DNA from: Planctomycetota bacterium
Lineage (GTDB): Bacteria > Planctomycetota > UBA1135 > UBA2386
Assembly: GCA_029936315.1 (NCBI GenBank)
Contig: JAPYTD010000044.1
Location: forward strand, 1-36,682
Direction of reading: 5' to 3'
Length of the DNA: 36,682 nucleotides
Each line of letters begins with the position of its first letter. Position 1 is the stretch's first letter. Of the stretch, positions 14,558 to 25,200 are shown one piece after another. The notes below the pieces were generated by a model, which did no database searches, was not told the origin of the DNA, and saw only the letters and a list, made by a program, of their open reading frames with translations. Made by a program: the position numbers and the translations under genes.

Positions 14558-16047
14558 GTGAGACAAACCGCACACCTGCCGAGGTTCGCGCCGAACTGAG
14601 TGACCTGGCTCGACCCGTTGCCGAACAGCTGCGTCGCGGCTTGGTGCAACAAGAGACCCGTCGCCTCAGTGGTTTGGCGGGCCCGACGCTGGCATTCCCG
14701 GCGACGTACTTGTTCTTGGTGGTGTTGATGGCGCCACTCGGGATCGACCTGCAGCTACCATGGTTGGTCCTCGTGCTGTTGACGGTGATGTTGCCGTGTT
14801 GCCGCGTCCTGTTGCGTTGGTACCAAGCACAGCAGCAACGCGTCGCCGATGCCGTTGCGCTGCGTGCGATCGACAGCGAATTGCAGTTGGCCGACCGCAT
14901 GGCAACGGCGCACGAGTTCGTCGAGGTTGCGCAACCCGATGGCTTCCAGTTAGCCGCGATTCGCGATGCCCAACAACGAATCCAAGCTGCGCATGTCGCC
15001 CGTCCAAGCCGACCCGCTGTGGCTCCCGAGTCGCCGCGCAGTCTGTCGGTGGCTGGGCTCGCCGCTCTCGCGCTGCTGTGGTTCGCCAGCTTGGTGACCG
15101 TCGCCGTTCCGGTCGACGTTGCCAACCCCGGCGGCGAACGCCAAGTTGCCGCGGTGGCGCAGAAGCCGAGCGAGCAGCCGCTCGATATCGTGAACCAACC
15201 CAAGCCGGAGGTGAAGGTCGCGGCGCAACGCACGCCTCGGCAGGCGCAGAAGGACAGCAACAGTTCGTCGGTCAGCGAAGATGAAACGTCGAGTGACGCC
15301 AGTCGTCGCGGCAAGAATCCAATTGGCAGTGGTCGCAGTGCCGAAGCGCGCGCCGCCGCCGGTGGTGGTTCGGAGCGGGGCCAGCCAAGCAACCAAGCCC
15401 AGAGCACCAAGGGCGAGAAGTCCGCGAAGCCAAAGGCCAAGAAGAAGCCGAAGTCCAAGAAGGACGGCGCGGAGAAGACCGAAGACCAGAAGAAGCCGCC
15501 GCAAGAGTCGGGTTCGACGTTGGGTCGTGGTTCGGGCAAGGGTTCGTCGAAGAGCCCTACCGCTTCGCCGTGGTCCGCCAAGGATCAGGTCGTCTCCGAC
15601 GACGAACAGGATCCCGAAGAAGACGAGGAAGTCGACGACGAGAACGACGAGTCGAAGGCGCGTGGTGGTGTGCAGCCGAACCTTCGGCAACGCAAGCCGC
15701 CGGTGAATCGCGATCTCCAGATCTCGATGGGCAGCGGCAAACCACAGGACGACGCGAACGGTCGCGGCGGTCCCGGTGGTCCTAAGAAACAACGCGGCGT
15801 GGCGCAGCTGGTGCTCGGGGTGACGTTCCCCGATCACATCAGCGCCAAGCCGAATCCTGGTATGAGCAAGATCACCCAGGAACGCATTGAACCCCAGGCC
15901 CAACAGGGCGACAGCATCAACGGCGAAGGCCGGGGTGCACGCGCCGCTCCGATGGGTCACCTGTCACGCCGAGTTCTGAGTCCATGGATGCAGGATCTCG
16001 TGCGCAGCTTCTACCTAAGCCTTCGTGAGGAAGGCGGACCGCAGTGA
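14554..16047 (+). CDS. membrane protein with long disordered charged region
   Basis: A 497-residue protein translationally coupled to its neighbours: ATG overlaps the previous stop as ATGA, and its own TGA overlaps the moxR start as TGATG. Two hydrophobic segments near residues 45-90 form a hairpin or paired helices, and a third helix lies at about 165-187 (LAALALLWFASLVTVAVPV). Residues 190-400 are low complexity: Ser/Gly/Arg-rich, then a Lys block (AKPKAKKKPKSKKD), then an acidic block (DDEQDPEEDEEVDDEND). The C-terminus (RGVAQLVLGVTFPD onward) returns to ordered composition. I do not recognise a family. By position, it may anchor or recruit the MoxR/VWA machinery at the membrane. Confidence 0.75.
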   Translation: MSETNRTPAEVRAELSDLARPVAEQLRRGLVQQETRRLSGLAGPTLAFPATYLFLVVLMAPLGIDLQLPWLVLVLLTVMLPCCRVLLRWYQAQQQRVADAVALRAIDSELQLADRMATAHEFVEVAQPDGFQLAAIRDAQQRIQAAHVARPSRPAVAPESPRSLSVAGLAALALLWFASLVTVAVPVDVANPGGERQVAAVAQKPSEQPLDIVNQPKPEVKVAAQRTPRQAQKDSNSSSVSEDETSSDASRRGKNPIGSGRSAEARAAAGGGSERGQPSNQAQSTKGEKSAKPKAKKKPKSKKDGAEKTEDQKKPPQESGSTLGRGSGKGSSKSPTASPWSAKDQVVSDDEQDPEEDEEVDDENDESKARGGVQPNLRQRKPPVNRDLQISMGSGKPQDDANGRGGPGGPKKQRGVAQLVLGVTFPDHISAKPNPGMSKITQERIEPQAQQGDSINGEGRGARAAPMGHLSRRVLSPWMQDLVRSFYLSLREEGGPQ

Positions 16048-17057
16048 TGAACGCCAAAGAACTAGTCGAAGTCGCCGAGCGCGACGCCCAGCGCTTCCGT
16101 GATGTGCACCAGAAGATCAAGACGGAAGTGCAGCGCTTCATTGTCGGGCAGGAGGCGGTGCTCGATGCCGCACTGACTGCTCTGTTCGCCGGCGGCCACG
16201 TCATGTTGGAAGGTGTGCCGGGGCTCGGCAAGACGATGATGGTGCGTTCGATCGGCCAAGCCGTCGACGTGCCGTTCTCCCGCATCCAGTTCACGCCGGA
16301 CATGATGCCTGCCGACATCCAAGGCACCAACGTGCTGATGGAAACGGAAGGCGGCGGCCACGAGTTGCAGTTCCAGGAAGGGCCGCTGGTGTCCAGTTTG
16401 GTGCTCGCCGATGAGATCAATCGCGCGACGCCGCGCACCCAGTCGGCGTTGCTCGAGGCGATGCAGGAGCGACAGATCACCGTTGGCCGCCGCACCATCA
16501 AACTGCAGGAGCCATACTGCGTCATGGCGACGCAGAACCCGGTCGAGCAAGAAGGTACGTATCCGCTGCCCGAAGCGCAGCTCGACCGCTTCTTGATGAA
16601 GATCCAGGTGGGCTATCCCGAGATTGAGGAATACGAAGCGATCGTCGACCGCACCACGTCCGGCAAGGAACCGGAGATCAACAACGTCTCCAGCAGCAAG
16701 GAGATCATGGAGCTGCGCAAGGTGGTGTTGTCGGTACCAGTGCCGCAGTTCGCCAAGCGCTACGCGATTCATTTGGTCGTCGGTGCGCAGCCGGGATCGG
16801 ACTTTGCGCCGAAGATCGTGAATGAGTTCGTCTCGTTGGGTCCGAGCCCGCGCGCTGTGCAGAGTCTGATGTTGGCGTCGAAGGTACGCGCACTTACAGA
16901 GGGCCGCTTCGCCGTCAGCAACGACGACATCAAGGCCGTCGCCTACGACGTCATGCGCCACCGCATCATCGTCAATTTCCACGGTGCCGCTGACGGGGTC
17001 ACGGCCGACCGCGTCATCCAAGAGGTGTTGCAGCACGTGCAACCGCCGGTCGTCTAA
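16047..17057 (+). CDS. moxR: MoxR-family AAA+ ATPase
   Basis: AAA+ ATPase of the MoxR group, chaperone-like enzymes that work with VWA-domain proteins to mature or remodel partner complexes. Walker A is GVPGLGKT (56-63), Walker B is LVLADEINRA (Asp122-Glu123), and the sensor/arginine-finger region ATQNPVEQEGTYPLPEAQ with LDRF is intact. The MoxR lid domain follows, with GPSPRAVQ. At 336 residues the length is normal. ATG 16047 is preferred since it overlaps the upstream TGA; GTG 16044 would add one residue. Context is the standard MoxR-DUF58-BatA-VWA order, so it probably acts on the VWA proteins encoded next. Confidence 0.95.
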   Translation: MNAKELVEVAERDAQRFRDVHQKIKTEVQRFIVGQEAVLDAALTALFAGGHVMLEGVPGLGKTMMVRSIGQAVDVPFSRIQFTPDMMPADIQGTNVLMETEGGGHELQFQEGPLVSSLVLADEINRATPRTQSALLEAMQERQITVGRRTIKLQEPYCVMATQNPVEQEGTYPLPEAQLDRFLMKIQVGYPEIEEYEAIVDRTTSGKEPEINNVSSSKEIMELRKVVLSVPVPQFAKRYAIHLVVGAQPGSDFAPKIVNEFVSLGPSPRAVQSLMLASKVRALTEGRFAVSNDDIKAVAYDVMRHRIIVNFHGAADGVTADRVIQEVLQHVQPPVV

Positions 17058-17076
17058 GCACGGTTTCTGAACATCT

Positions 17077-17976
17077 ATGGCGAACGCCGTAATTACTGCG
17101 AAAGAACTGTTCGACCCGGCCTTCCTGGACTCGGTGTCGCGGTTTCGCATCCTCGCCAAGCGCGTGGCGCGCGGTGGTGTGCACGCCGAGCAACGCTCGC
17201 GGCACATGGGCTCCGGCATGGAGTTTCGCGACTACCGCGGCTACGCGCCGGGCGACGACTTGCGGGCCATCGATTGGAACATCTACCGCCGACTCGGGCG
17301 GTTGTTTCTGCGGTTGTTTGAGGAGTTCGAAGACCTGCCGGTCTACCTCGCACCGGACGTCTCGCGCAGCATGTTCCACGGCAACCAGCCGCGCGCCCAC
17401 GCTGGCCTGCGTGCGGCCTTCGCATTGGCGGCCGCTGCTCTGAACCACCACGACAGTGTTGGCTTGTTTCCGTTCGCCGACGAATTACGCGTGGCATTGA
17501 AGCCGCGTAGCGGCCGCGTGCGCATGATGCGCATGGCACAAGCGCTCGCTGCGCAGCAGCCGGGCGGCACCACGGACTTCGCCAAATCCCTCGGCAAGTT
17601 CGCGCGTCTGGGCATGCGCTCAGGTTTGCTGATTGTCGTCTCCGACTTCTTTGACCCGGGCGGCATCGAAGCGGTGCGTGAAAGCCTGTCGCGGCAACGT
17701 CACCGTTTGTTGTTGGTGCAACTCACCCGCAAGACGGACCAATTCCCGGATCTTTCGGGCGACCTGTTGTTGCGCGATTGCGAGAACGGTCAGGAACACG
17801 ACGTGTCGGTGACGCCCGATGTGCTCGCCGCCTATCGCCGCGCCTACGAGTCCTTCGAGCAAGGTTTGCACAAGTTGGCGATGTCGCAGCAAGCGGGCCT
17901 GGTCCGCGTCGATGTCGACGAGCCGGTCGTTCCGCAGTTATCGACGTTGTTTGAGTCGGGGGCCTTCGTCGTATGA
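17077..17976 (+). CDS. DUF58 domain protein
   Basis: A 299-residue DUF58 protein, the regular partner encoded after MoxR. The signature EFRDYRGYAPGDDLRAIDWN is at residues 49-68. A VWA-like fold follows, with a DxSxS-type metal site D94-V-S-R-S98 and a later strand LLIVVSDFFDPGGIEA. There is no signal peptide or membrane helix, so it is cytoplasmic or peripheral. It starts 19 bases after moxR and its stop overlaps the next start (ATGA). The biochemical role of DUF58 proteins is not settled; in MoxR operons they are thought to act with the ATPase and the membrane VWA proteins. Confidence 0.93.
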   Translation: MANAVITAKELFDPAFLDSVSRFRILAKRVARGGVHAEQRSRHMGSGMEFRDYRGYAPGDDLRAIDWNIYRRLGRLFLRLFEEFEDLPVYLAPDVSRSMFHGNQPRAHAGLRAAFALAAAALNHHDSVGLFPFADELRVALKPRSGRVRMMRMAQALAAQQPGGTTDFAKSLGKFARLGMRSGLLIVVSDFFDPGGIEAVRESLSRQRHRLLLVQLTRKTDQFPDLSGDLLLRDCENGQEHDVSVTPDVLAAYRRAYESFEQGLHKLAMSQQAGLVRVDVDEPVVPQLSTLFESGAFVV

Positions 17977-19697
17977 GCTTCAGCAACCTCCCGCTGGTGT
18001 GGGGCCTGCTCGGCGCACTTGTCATCGCGGGCATGCTTTACTTGTTGCAGCGATTGCGCGTTCGCCATCGGCTGGTCGAGGTCGAGACGACCTTGTTCTG
18101 GCAACAGGCGATGGAAGAGTCGCGGGCACGCGTGCTGGTGCAGCGCTTCCGTCATCCATGGGCCTACATCTTGATCCTCGCGATTGCGCTGTTGCTTTGG
18201 CTGTCGGTCGCTGGTCTGCGCGGCGGCGGCAACGCCCAGCGCGATCACGTTGTGCTGCTGGATGGCTCGGCTGCGATGGCCATTGGCGAACGCTTCCCAG
18301 AAGCGGTTTCACTGGCGAGTGACTATGTCGGCGCCCTGCCCGAAGACGCGCGCACCGTGGTGTTGTGTGGCGGTCGCGTTCGCACGGTGCTGCGCCCTGG
18401 GGAAGAGTCGCTACTACTAGCGCGTCGTTTGCAGGATGCGCAGCCAGAGGCCAGTCCCAATACCGTCGCCCGCGTGCTGCAACAGTTTGCCCAGGTTCGC
18501 GGCAATCGCCCGATCACGGTATGTGTCGTCGGCGAGCATTCGTTGTCGGCGGGCGAGTTGGCGCTGCTGCCAGAGTCGATCGAAGTTCGGCAACTCAAGG
18601 TTAGCGAACGCACCGAGACCAACGCTGGCATCACGGCTTTCGGCGTGCGCCCTGCCGCTTCCGGCAAGTGGCACAACGTCGACGTGCTGCTTGAAGTCGT
18701 CGGGCCGGCGATTCCTGATCTGCAACTCGATGGTGTTGCGTTTGCGAATGCTCCCGAAGTGACTGTCTCGGCCGATGGCTCGCACTATCACTTCCGCGAT
18801 GTGCCAGCTCACGGCCAGTCGTTGCTTGCGTCGTTGCCTGGGGGGGACGCGCTGGTACACGACGACCATGCGCAGTTCGTGCTGCCGGATCGCCGCCCGA
18901 TTACCGTTGCTGTGCAAGCGGGCGTCGCGGACGTGTTGCGGCAGGTGCTCACGGCGGACGCCGGGGTCGTGCTGCAGGACACTGTCGATGCCGAAACCCG
19001 TGTCGTCATTCGCAGCGTTGGCAGCGACTTTGGCGGCCAGCTTCCGGCGCTCGAACTGAGCACGATGGAGCAAGCTGAGGATGCCTTCTTGGTCTTTCAT
19101 CCGCCCGGACTCGACCCAGATCAGGTTCTTGACGATCTCTACCGCGGTCTCGGCCTCAACGAGATCGACGCCATGTCAACTTCGGCAGCGCTTGGTCGGG
19201 CGGTCACGATGGGGGCGAAGCCCGGCACCAGCAAAAGGCTGTGGGTGTGGCAGAAACTGCTTCATCCTGACTACGACTTCGTCAACTCGCGGTCGTTCCC
19301 GTTGTTTGTTGGCCTGTCGATCCGTTGGCTTGCCGGCTTCGAAGCAGGCCCGGATCAGATCGCCGTTGGTCAGCCACTATCGCTCGCTGATGGCGCCGTG
19401 AAGCATGAGGGTGGCCAAAGCCGTGCCTTCTCCGCATCGTTTGTGCCTGGACTCGCCGGTTCGTATTCGATGGCGAGCGATGTGAACGCGAGTGGTGTCG
19501 CCGTGGGCAGCAAGGGATTCGCCGCTTCCTTGCTCGACCCGCACTCGACGGGCGTTATCGATGGCTTTGCCGCGCCGTTGCCTGCTGCGACGACGGCCAC
19601 GGCCAGCGGCTATGACCTGATTACGGTGCTCTTGTTCCTCGCTCTGTTGCTGCTCGGTGTCGAGTGGTTGCTCTTCCGCACCTCACGCATCCCGTAA
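17973..19697 (+). CDS. BatA-like membrane protein with degenerate VWA domain
   Basis: 574 residues. The N-terminus has the BatA (aerotolerance regulator) arrangement: a first helix (about 8-25), a short cytoplasmic loop with ETTLFWQQAMEESRARV, and a second helix (63-82). The extracytoplasmic part begins with a VWA-like strand HVVLLDGSAAMA, in which the D-x-S-x-S metal site reads D97-G-S-A-A101, so the second serine is lost. Beta-rich domains follow, and a last helix at about 548-570 (LITVLLFLALLLLGVEWLLF) returns to the membrane, giving a scaffold anchored at both ends. It overlaps the DUF58 gene by four bases and lies 15 bases before the VWA gene. A structural rather than metal-binding role is likely. 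Confidence 0.85.
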   Translation: MSFSNLPLVWGLLGALVIAGMLYLLQRLRVRHRLVEVETTLFWQQAMEESRARVLVQRFRHPWAYILILAIALLLWLSVAGLRGGGNAQRDHVVLLDGSAAMAIGERFPEAVSLASDYVGALPEDARTVVLCGGRVRTVLRPGEESLLLARRLQDAQPEASPNTVARVLQQFAQVRGNRPITVCVVGEHSLSAGELALLPESIEVRQLKVSERTETNAGITAFGVRPAASGKWHNVDVLLEVVGPAIPDLQLDGVAFANAPEVTVSADGSHYHFRDVPAHGQSLLASLPGGDALVHDDHAQFVLPDRRPITVAVQAGVADVLRQVLTADAGVVLQDTVDAETRVVIRSVGSDFGGQLPALELSTMEQAEDAFLVFHPPGLDPDQVLDDLYRGLGLNEIDAMSTSAALGRAVTMGAKPGTSKRLWVWQKLLHPDYDFVNSRSFPLFVGLSIRWLAGFEAGPDQIAVGQPLSLADGAVKHEGGQSRAFSASFVPGLAGSYSMASDVNASGVAVGSKGFAASLLDPHSTGVIDGFAAPLPAATTATASGYDLITVLLFLALLLLGVEWLLFRTSRIP

Positions 19698-19712
19698 CGC
19701 CTCGCTTCATCG

Positions 19713-22208
19713 ATGAACTTTCAGTTCCCCGAGTTCCTGTGGTTGCTGCCGCTCGCTGCGTTGGTGTGGTTTGTGCCACGCCGCGCGGTCGCATGGCGGC
19801 ATGCCTTGCTGCGCACGGTTGTCATATTCGCGTTGGTGCTGGGGCTCGCTCGGCCCGTGCTAGTTAGCGTCGCGTGGACGGATCATCACGTTGTCATTGT
19901 CGATCGCAGCGCGAGCGTTGCCGATCCCGACGCCATCGATGCGGCGTTGCGGGCGGTCGAACAGGCGTTGCCCGAAGGCGGGGTCCGCGTGCTACTCGAG
20001 ATTGGTGGCCGCAGTTCTACTGCTAGTGAGCAGCCAACGTTCGATCAGCATCTTGCGATCGATCAGAGCCATGCCTCGCCACTGGGCGCGGCTTTGGCGC
20101 GTGCCCTGCGCACGATTCCGGAAGGCTCGGGCGGCGCGGTCACGTTGATCAGTGATGGCCTGGCGACCGATGGGCGTTGGCAGTCGGGCTTACAAGAACT
20201 GACTCTGCGCGGTTTGCCGCTGCACTGTGTCGAGCTCGCGCACGATACCGAAGACGTGCGCACCGTCGGCCTGACGGTACTTGACGACCTGCGAGTCGGC
20301 CACGTCGGTCGCGTTCGCATTGCAATTGCCGCGGCGAAGGCAACCGTGCAAGTCACGCTGACGGTGGATGGCGAGCAAGTCGCACAGTCGCGCGAGATCG
20401 CCTGCAATGGCATCGTTACCGTCGAACTGCCGATCGAGCCAAGCAAGGCAGGCTACGTGGCACTGACCGCGAAGGTTGGCCGCACCGATGCTGTCGACGC
20501 CGATCCCAGTAACAACGAGCTCGTGCGTACCGTCGCGGTACAGGACCCGTTGCGCGTTCTCTATCTCGGTGCCCGCGTGCAGGATGCCGCAGCGCATCTC
20601 GGCCAACTGCTCGGCGGTGGCTTCGAACTGCGCGAACCAACCAGCGGGCAACCACTCGACCTCGAACGCACTGACCTGACGATGCTCGACGATCGCCCGG
20701 CCGACCAAGTGCCGGAGAGCTGGCAACAAGAGATGGCCGACGCGGTGCAGCAGCGCGGAATGGGGCTGTTCGTCAGCGGTGGCCGATCGGCGTTCGGTCC
20801 CGGTGGCTACCACGACACGGTTATCGAGACGATCTCACCGGTCGAGTACGTGCAGAAGGAAGAGAAGAAGGATCCGAGCACGACCCTGGCGATCGTCATC
20901 GATACATCGGGCTCGATGGTTGGCAACCGCATGACGCTGGCCAAGGAGGTCGCGCGCCTTGCGATTCGCCGGCTGCAACCGCACGACAAGGTCGGCATCG
21001 TCGAGTTCTACGGCACCAAGCAGTGGGCCGCGCCGGTGCAATCCGCCGCCAACTCGATCGACATCCAACGTGCGCTCAACCGTCTGGGTGCTGCCGGCGG
21101 CACCGTGTTGTTCCCAGCCGTTGAAGAGTCCTACTACGCGTTGAAGAACGTGCAGACACGCTACAAGCACGTGCTGATTGTGACCGACGCAGGCGTCGAG
21201 ACTGGTCCCTACGAAGCGTTGTTGCGCAAGATGTCGGACGACGGCATTGCGGTGTCGACGGTGTTGGTTGGACCGGGTCGCCACAGCGAGTTCTTGGTCG
21301 AAATCGCGGATTGGGGCGGTGGTCGTTACTACCACTCGCCGGATCGCTTCAACCTGCCGGAGTTGCTGCTCAAGAAGCCGAGTACCTCGATGTTGCCGCC
21401 ATACCGACCGGGCAACTTCCAGATCGAAGCTCGCGGTGGCCGCGGTTGGTGGGGCGACGTCGACTCGGACGCGATTCCGCCGGTGCAAACGTTGGTCGAA
21501 ACCTCGCTGCGCCCCGGTGCCGACTTGTTGTTGTCGGTTGCCGGTAGTTCGCGCCCAGTGATGGCGTCGTGGCAGTATGGCCTCGGCCGCGTCACGTCGT
21601 TGAGCACGGAGCCGGTTGGCCCAGGCACCCGCAAGTGGAGCGAGTGGCCGGGCTACGGCCCGATGCTCGGGCGCGTCTTGAGCCGCACCTCGCGTTCCGC
21701 GCAGCCGCCGTTTGCCGTCACGGTGCGTCGCGATGCGACGCACCTCTACATCGAAGCACGGCGCGAAGTTCGTTCGTCGGTCGTGCCCGTGATGGAGTTG
21801 TCTGGTGACAATTTGGCCGGTGATAAGGGCGTGCAAATTCCGATGCGCGAGGTTGCCCCCGGGGTCTTCCATGGCACTCGCATCGCTGCCATCGACGACA
21901 CCGTCAAACTCGTGGCGTCCACCAGTGATGGTTGGCGGCACCGTGTCTGTTCGGATCCGCTGTCGGCGCGGGCGCCAGAGACCCAGGTCGATCCGCGTGC
22001 CGCCTTGCCCACGGCCGCCATTGCGGTGGCGACGGGTGGCGCACACGTTCGTGATGTCGCGGCGATTCCGACGCTCGCAGTTGCTCGCACAGGTTCCCCA
22101 CTGCAGGTGTGGCCGGTATGGCTGTGGTTCGTGCTGCTCGCTTTGCTTACTTATGTATTGGATGTGTGGCACCGCCGTCGTGCGGGCGCCGCACGGAGGC
22201 TCGTCTGA
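19713..22208 (+). CDS. membrane-anchored protein with two VWA domains and a GATase1-like middle
   Basis: 831 residues. Two N-terminal helices (about 8-22 and 33-53) are followed by a VWA domain with an intact metal site D64-R-S-A-S68. A middle segment (about 280-370, VLYLGARVQDAAAHLGQLL to GMGLFVSGG) resembles the class I glutamine-amidotransferase-like fold often placed here in planctomycete and related homologues, without a catalytic Cys. A second VWA domain begins at about residue 392, with AIVIDTSGSM and later GGTVLFPAVE and LIVTDAG completing the metal site. The C-terminal part is beta-rich and ends in a helix, VWPVWLWFVLLALLTYVLDV, just before a basic tail. The stop overlaps the next ATG (TGATG). 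It is the probable client or effector of the MoxR ATPase. Confidence 0.9.
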   Translation: MNFQFPEFLWLLPLAALVWFVPRRAVAWRHALLRTVVIFALVLGLARPVLVSVAWTDHHVVIVDRSASVADPDAIDAALRAVEQALPEGGVRVLLEIGGRSSTASEQPTFDQHLAIDQSHASPLGAALARALRTIPEGSGGAVTLISDGLATDGRWQSGLQELTLRGLPLHCVELAHDTEDVRTVGLTVLDDLRVGHVGRVRIAIAAAKATVQVTLTVDGEQVAQSREIACNGIVTVELPIEPSKAGYVALTAKVGRTDAVDADPSNNELVRTVAVQDPLRVLYLGARVQDAAAHLGQLLGGGFELREPTSGQPLDLERTDLTMLDDRPADQVPESWQQEMADAVQQRGMGLFVSGGRSAFGPGGYHDTVIETISPVEYVQKEEKKDPSTTLAIVIDTSGSMVGNRMTLAKEVARLAIRRLQPHDKVGIVEFYGTKQWAAPVQSAANSIDIQRALNRLGAAGGTVLFPAVEESYYALKNVQTRYKHVLIVTDAGVETGPYEALLRKMSDDGIAVSTVLVGPGRHSEFLVEIADWGGGRYYHSPDRFNLPELLLKKPSTSMLPPYRPGNFQIEARGGRGWWGDVDSDAIPPVQTLVETSLRPGADLLLSVAGSSRPVMASWQYGLGRVTSLSTEPVGPGTRKWSEWPGYGPMLGRVLSRTSRSAQPPFAVTVRRDATHLYIEARREVRSSVVPVMELSGDNLAGDKGVQIPMREVAPGVFHGTRIAAIDDTVKLVASTSDGWRHRVCSDPLSARAPETQVDPRAALPTAAIAVATGGAHVRDVAAIPTLAVARTGSPLQVWPVWLWFVLLALLTYVLDVWHRRRAGAARRLV

Positions 22209-25200
22209 TGGTCGTTCGCACCGGCGCTCTGTGCGCACTGTTGTGGTTGTCGCAGCCGCTCGTGTCCCAATCGGGGCAGAGCCCAGTGGCCGAAACCCTC
22301 CATCCCAGCGTGGTCTCGCTCGCCGAGAAGGCGTTAGCGACGAACCACCCGGAATCGCAAGCCGATGCGTTGTGGCAAGCCGCGGCTGCGGCCCACGGCG
22401 AAGTCCGGTTGTTGGTCGACATGATGCAAGCTCGCATCGCGAGCAACCAGGAGCCGGGAGCCTCGCGCTTGCTGTGCGGCATCCTTCGCTATCAGGGCCA
22501 ACCGCACAAGGCGTTACGCGTAATCGGCGCCATCCCGGTCGGTCAGCGCAGCGATGGCGACCTCTTGTTGCGCGCCGAGTTGCTCGACACGCTCAGCCGC
22601 GGTGATGACGCCGCGCGCGCCTATGACGAACTGCTGAAAAAGCAGCTCGAGCCAGCCCTGCGGCGCCGCATTCTTTTTCGCCGGGCACTTGTCGGCAGCG
22701 ACTCGATCGCGCGACTCAAGTCGTTCGCGAAGAGCCCCGAACTAGACCGCGAGCAACGCAACCAGGCAGCGATCATCCTGGCGTTGCGCAACGAACCTGC
22801 TGCCGCAGTCGAACTCTACGACGTGCAGGGCGAAGGCACCGAACGCTTCCGCCAGCTAGTGCGTCTCGCGGAATGGGCGTTGGCCGCCAAGGACTACAAG
22901 AAGTCGCAAGAGTGCGGTTGGGAGGCGGTGCAGGTTGCGAAGATGAAGCGTGACCGCCGCTACGCGTTGACCGTTGTGGTCTCTGCGTATCGAGCCGGCG
23001 ACGCGATCGACGCGTTGCTGCAACGTCTCGAGGCCAGTCCTGAGTTGAAGGATGATGCGCGCCAGGTCTGGATTGATCTGTTGCGTGACGAAGGCCGCGT
23101 CGACGATGCGTTGCGCTTGTTCCGCCATGGCAGCGAGGGCGACCAGGGCAGCAGTGCCGATCAGGGCAAGGGCAAGTGGACCCCGGCGTTGCGTCGCCAG
23201 TTGCTGGAGATCTGTCGCGAGACCGGCCGCGAAGATGTGTTGATCTCTCAGTTTCGCGAGCTGATGACCGCCGAACCAGACAACCTCGAATGGCGCAGCG
23301 GTTTGAGCCGTCACTTCCTCGAGAACGGAGACCGCGCCCAGGCCAAGGCGGCGTGGCAGGACTTCGGCAAGGGCGAAGTCAGCGCCGACCGACAGCTTGA
23401 GGCGGCCTATTCGCTGATGGATCTCGGTTTGGATGACCTCGCGTTGCGTGCCGCTGGCATTGCGATCAAGTCCGAAGGCTTACGTGAAACGGCGCAGCTG
23501 TTCGTCGTCAAGCTGCACGTCGACCGCGGCCGCTTCGATGAGGCGAGCGCGATGTTGCTAGAGATCGAAGGCAAAGCCGACGGCCACGACGCCGTGCTCG
23601 CCGAAGTTGCCGGTATCTATGAACGCATGGACCGTCTCGATCGAGCGGTTCAAGTGCTCGATCGCATGCGCGAGGCGTTCGGGGGTTTCCTCGGCACGGA
23701 CCTCGACATGAAGTACGCGCTACTGTTGTCGAAGGTCAATCGCGAGCACGACGCGTTGGTCGTCTGGCGTTCGTTGTGGTCCAAAGTGCGCAGTACGCCA
23801 CGCGGTCGCTACGTCGAAGACCGCATGATGACGGTGGCCGCGCGCCTCGGCGTGTTGGCCAAGATTGCGATCGAGCTTGAGGACAAGCTTGATGCCGGTA
23901 GCGCGGATACCACCGACGTCGAGTTGCTGGTCCGCCTCTACGTCAAGGTGGGGGATTCTGCGGCGGCGACCGAGATCACCGAACAAGCGTTGCGCACGTC
24001 TGACGCCTCGGACCTCGACATCATTCGTCGCAAGGCAACGATCTACCTCGCGTGTCAGGACTACCTCGAATACGAGCGGCTGATCGAACAGCTGATTGAG
24101 CGCGACACCGAGAATCGCCTCGACCACATGCGCGAGCTGACACTGAGTCGTCTCGAACGCGGCCGTCGTGCGCAGGCGATTGAGAATCTGCCGGCGCTTC
24201 GTGCTGCCGAAGACGACAGTGGCATCGCCGATGAGTTCGAGGCCGGCATTTACCAGCTGGCTGGGCTAAATGAACCGGCGTTGAAGAGCTACGTGAAGGG
24301 GCTCGGCCGCTTCCCCGATCGCATCGATACGCATCTGCTGGTTGCCAACCTGATGCGTGAAACCGGGCGCGAAATGGAAGCTGCCCGACGCTTCCAATAT
24401 CTCGCCAGCACCGCCAAACGCGATGACTTGTTCACGATCGCTATTGACGGCATTCTAAACCTGCGCGCGCAAGACGATACGCAAGTGCCGAAGTCGGTTG
24501 TCGACTGGGCGATGCGGGTCACGCTCGAGCGGTTGGCAGAACGTTCGCACCGCTTCTATCTGCACCGTCTCGCCGCCGACCTGGCTGAAGAGATGAACGA
24601 CATGCCGATGTCGATCCGCACGCTAACCGCCGGCATTCCGGTGGCTGGCGAACGCCGCACGGCGTTGTTGCGTGAGATCCTCGGCAAACTTCGTTCGCTC
24701 GATAAGAACGCGCGCGTCATGTTCGGTGGCAGCCGCCGTCAGCGGGTCAGCCCCGAATGGGATGCTGCGCCGTACGTCATGATTGGTCGCCGCTTGCTCG
24801 GTCAAGGCGAAGTGGTGCCGCCGCAGGTATACATGGATCTCGCCGCGATCTTCCTGCACGTCAAGGCAGTGCCGGACGCGATGCGCACGTTCTCGCGCGC
24901 CGCCGAACTGTTGGATCGTGGCGAAGTGCATCGTCAGGCCGCGGCCGTGCTCGAAGAGGCTGAACGCTACGATGGAGCTCTGAAGTTCTATCGTCGCTTG
25001 TTGTCGGTCGATGCGAACGACGTTGGCTTGCTTGTCAAGATTGGCCGACTCGAAGAACTCGCGGGCCGTGACGTTGCGGCGCGCTCTGTCTACGAGCAAG
25101 GGCTGGCCGCAGCCTTGCGGCAAACAGCGCCTCGTGTGCATGTCGCCACCGAAGAAGCGCCGGATCCGGATGACATCTTTGGACTCCTTGGTCGCCAGCG

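Noticed and set aside
20835..22238. 467-codon minus-strand frame under the VWA gene
   Set aside because: Shadow of a gene with intact VWA metal-site motifs; no features of its own.
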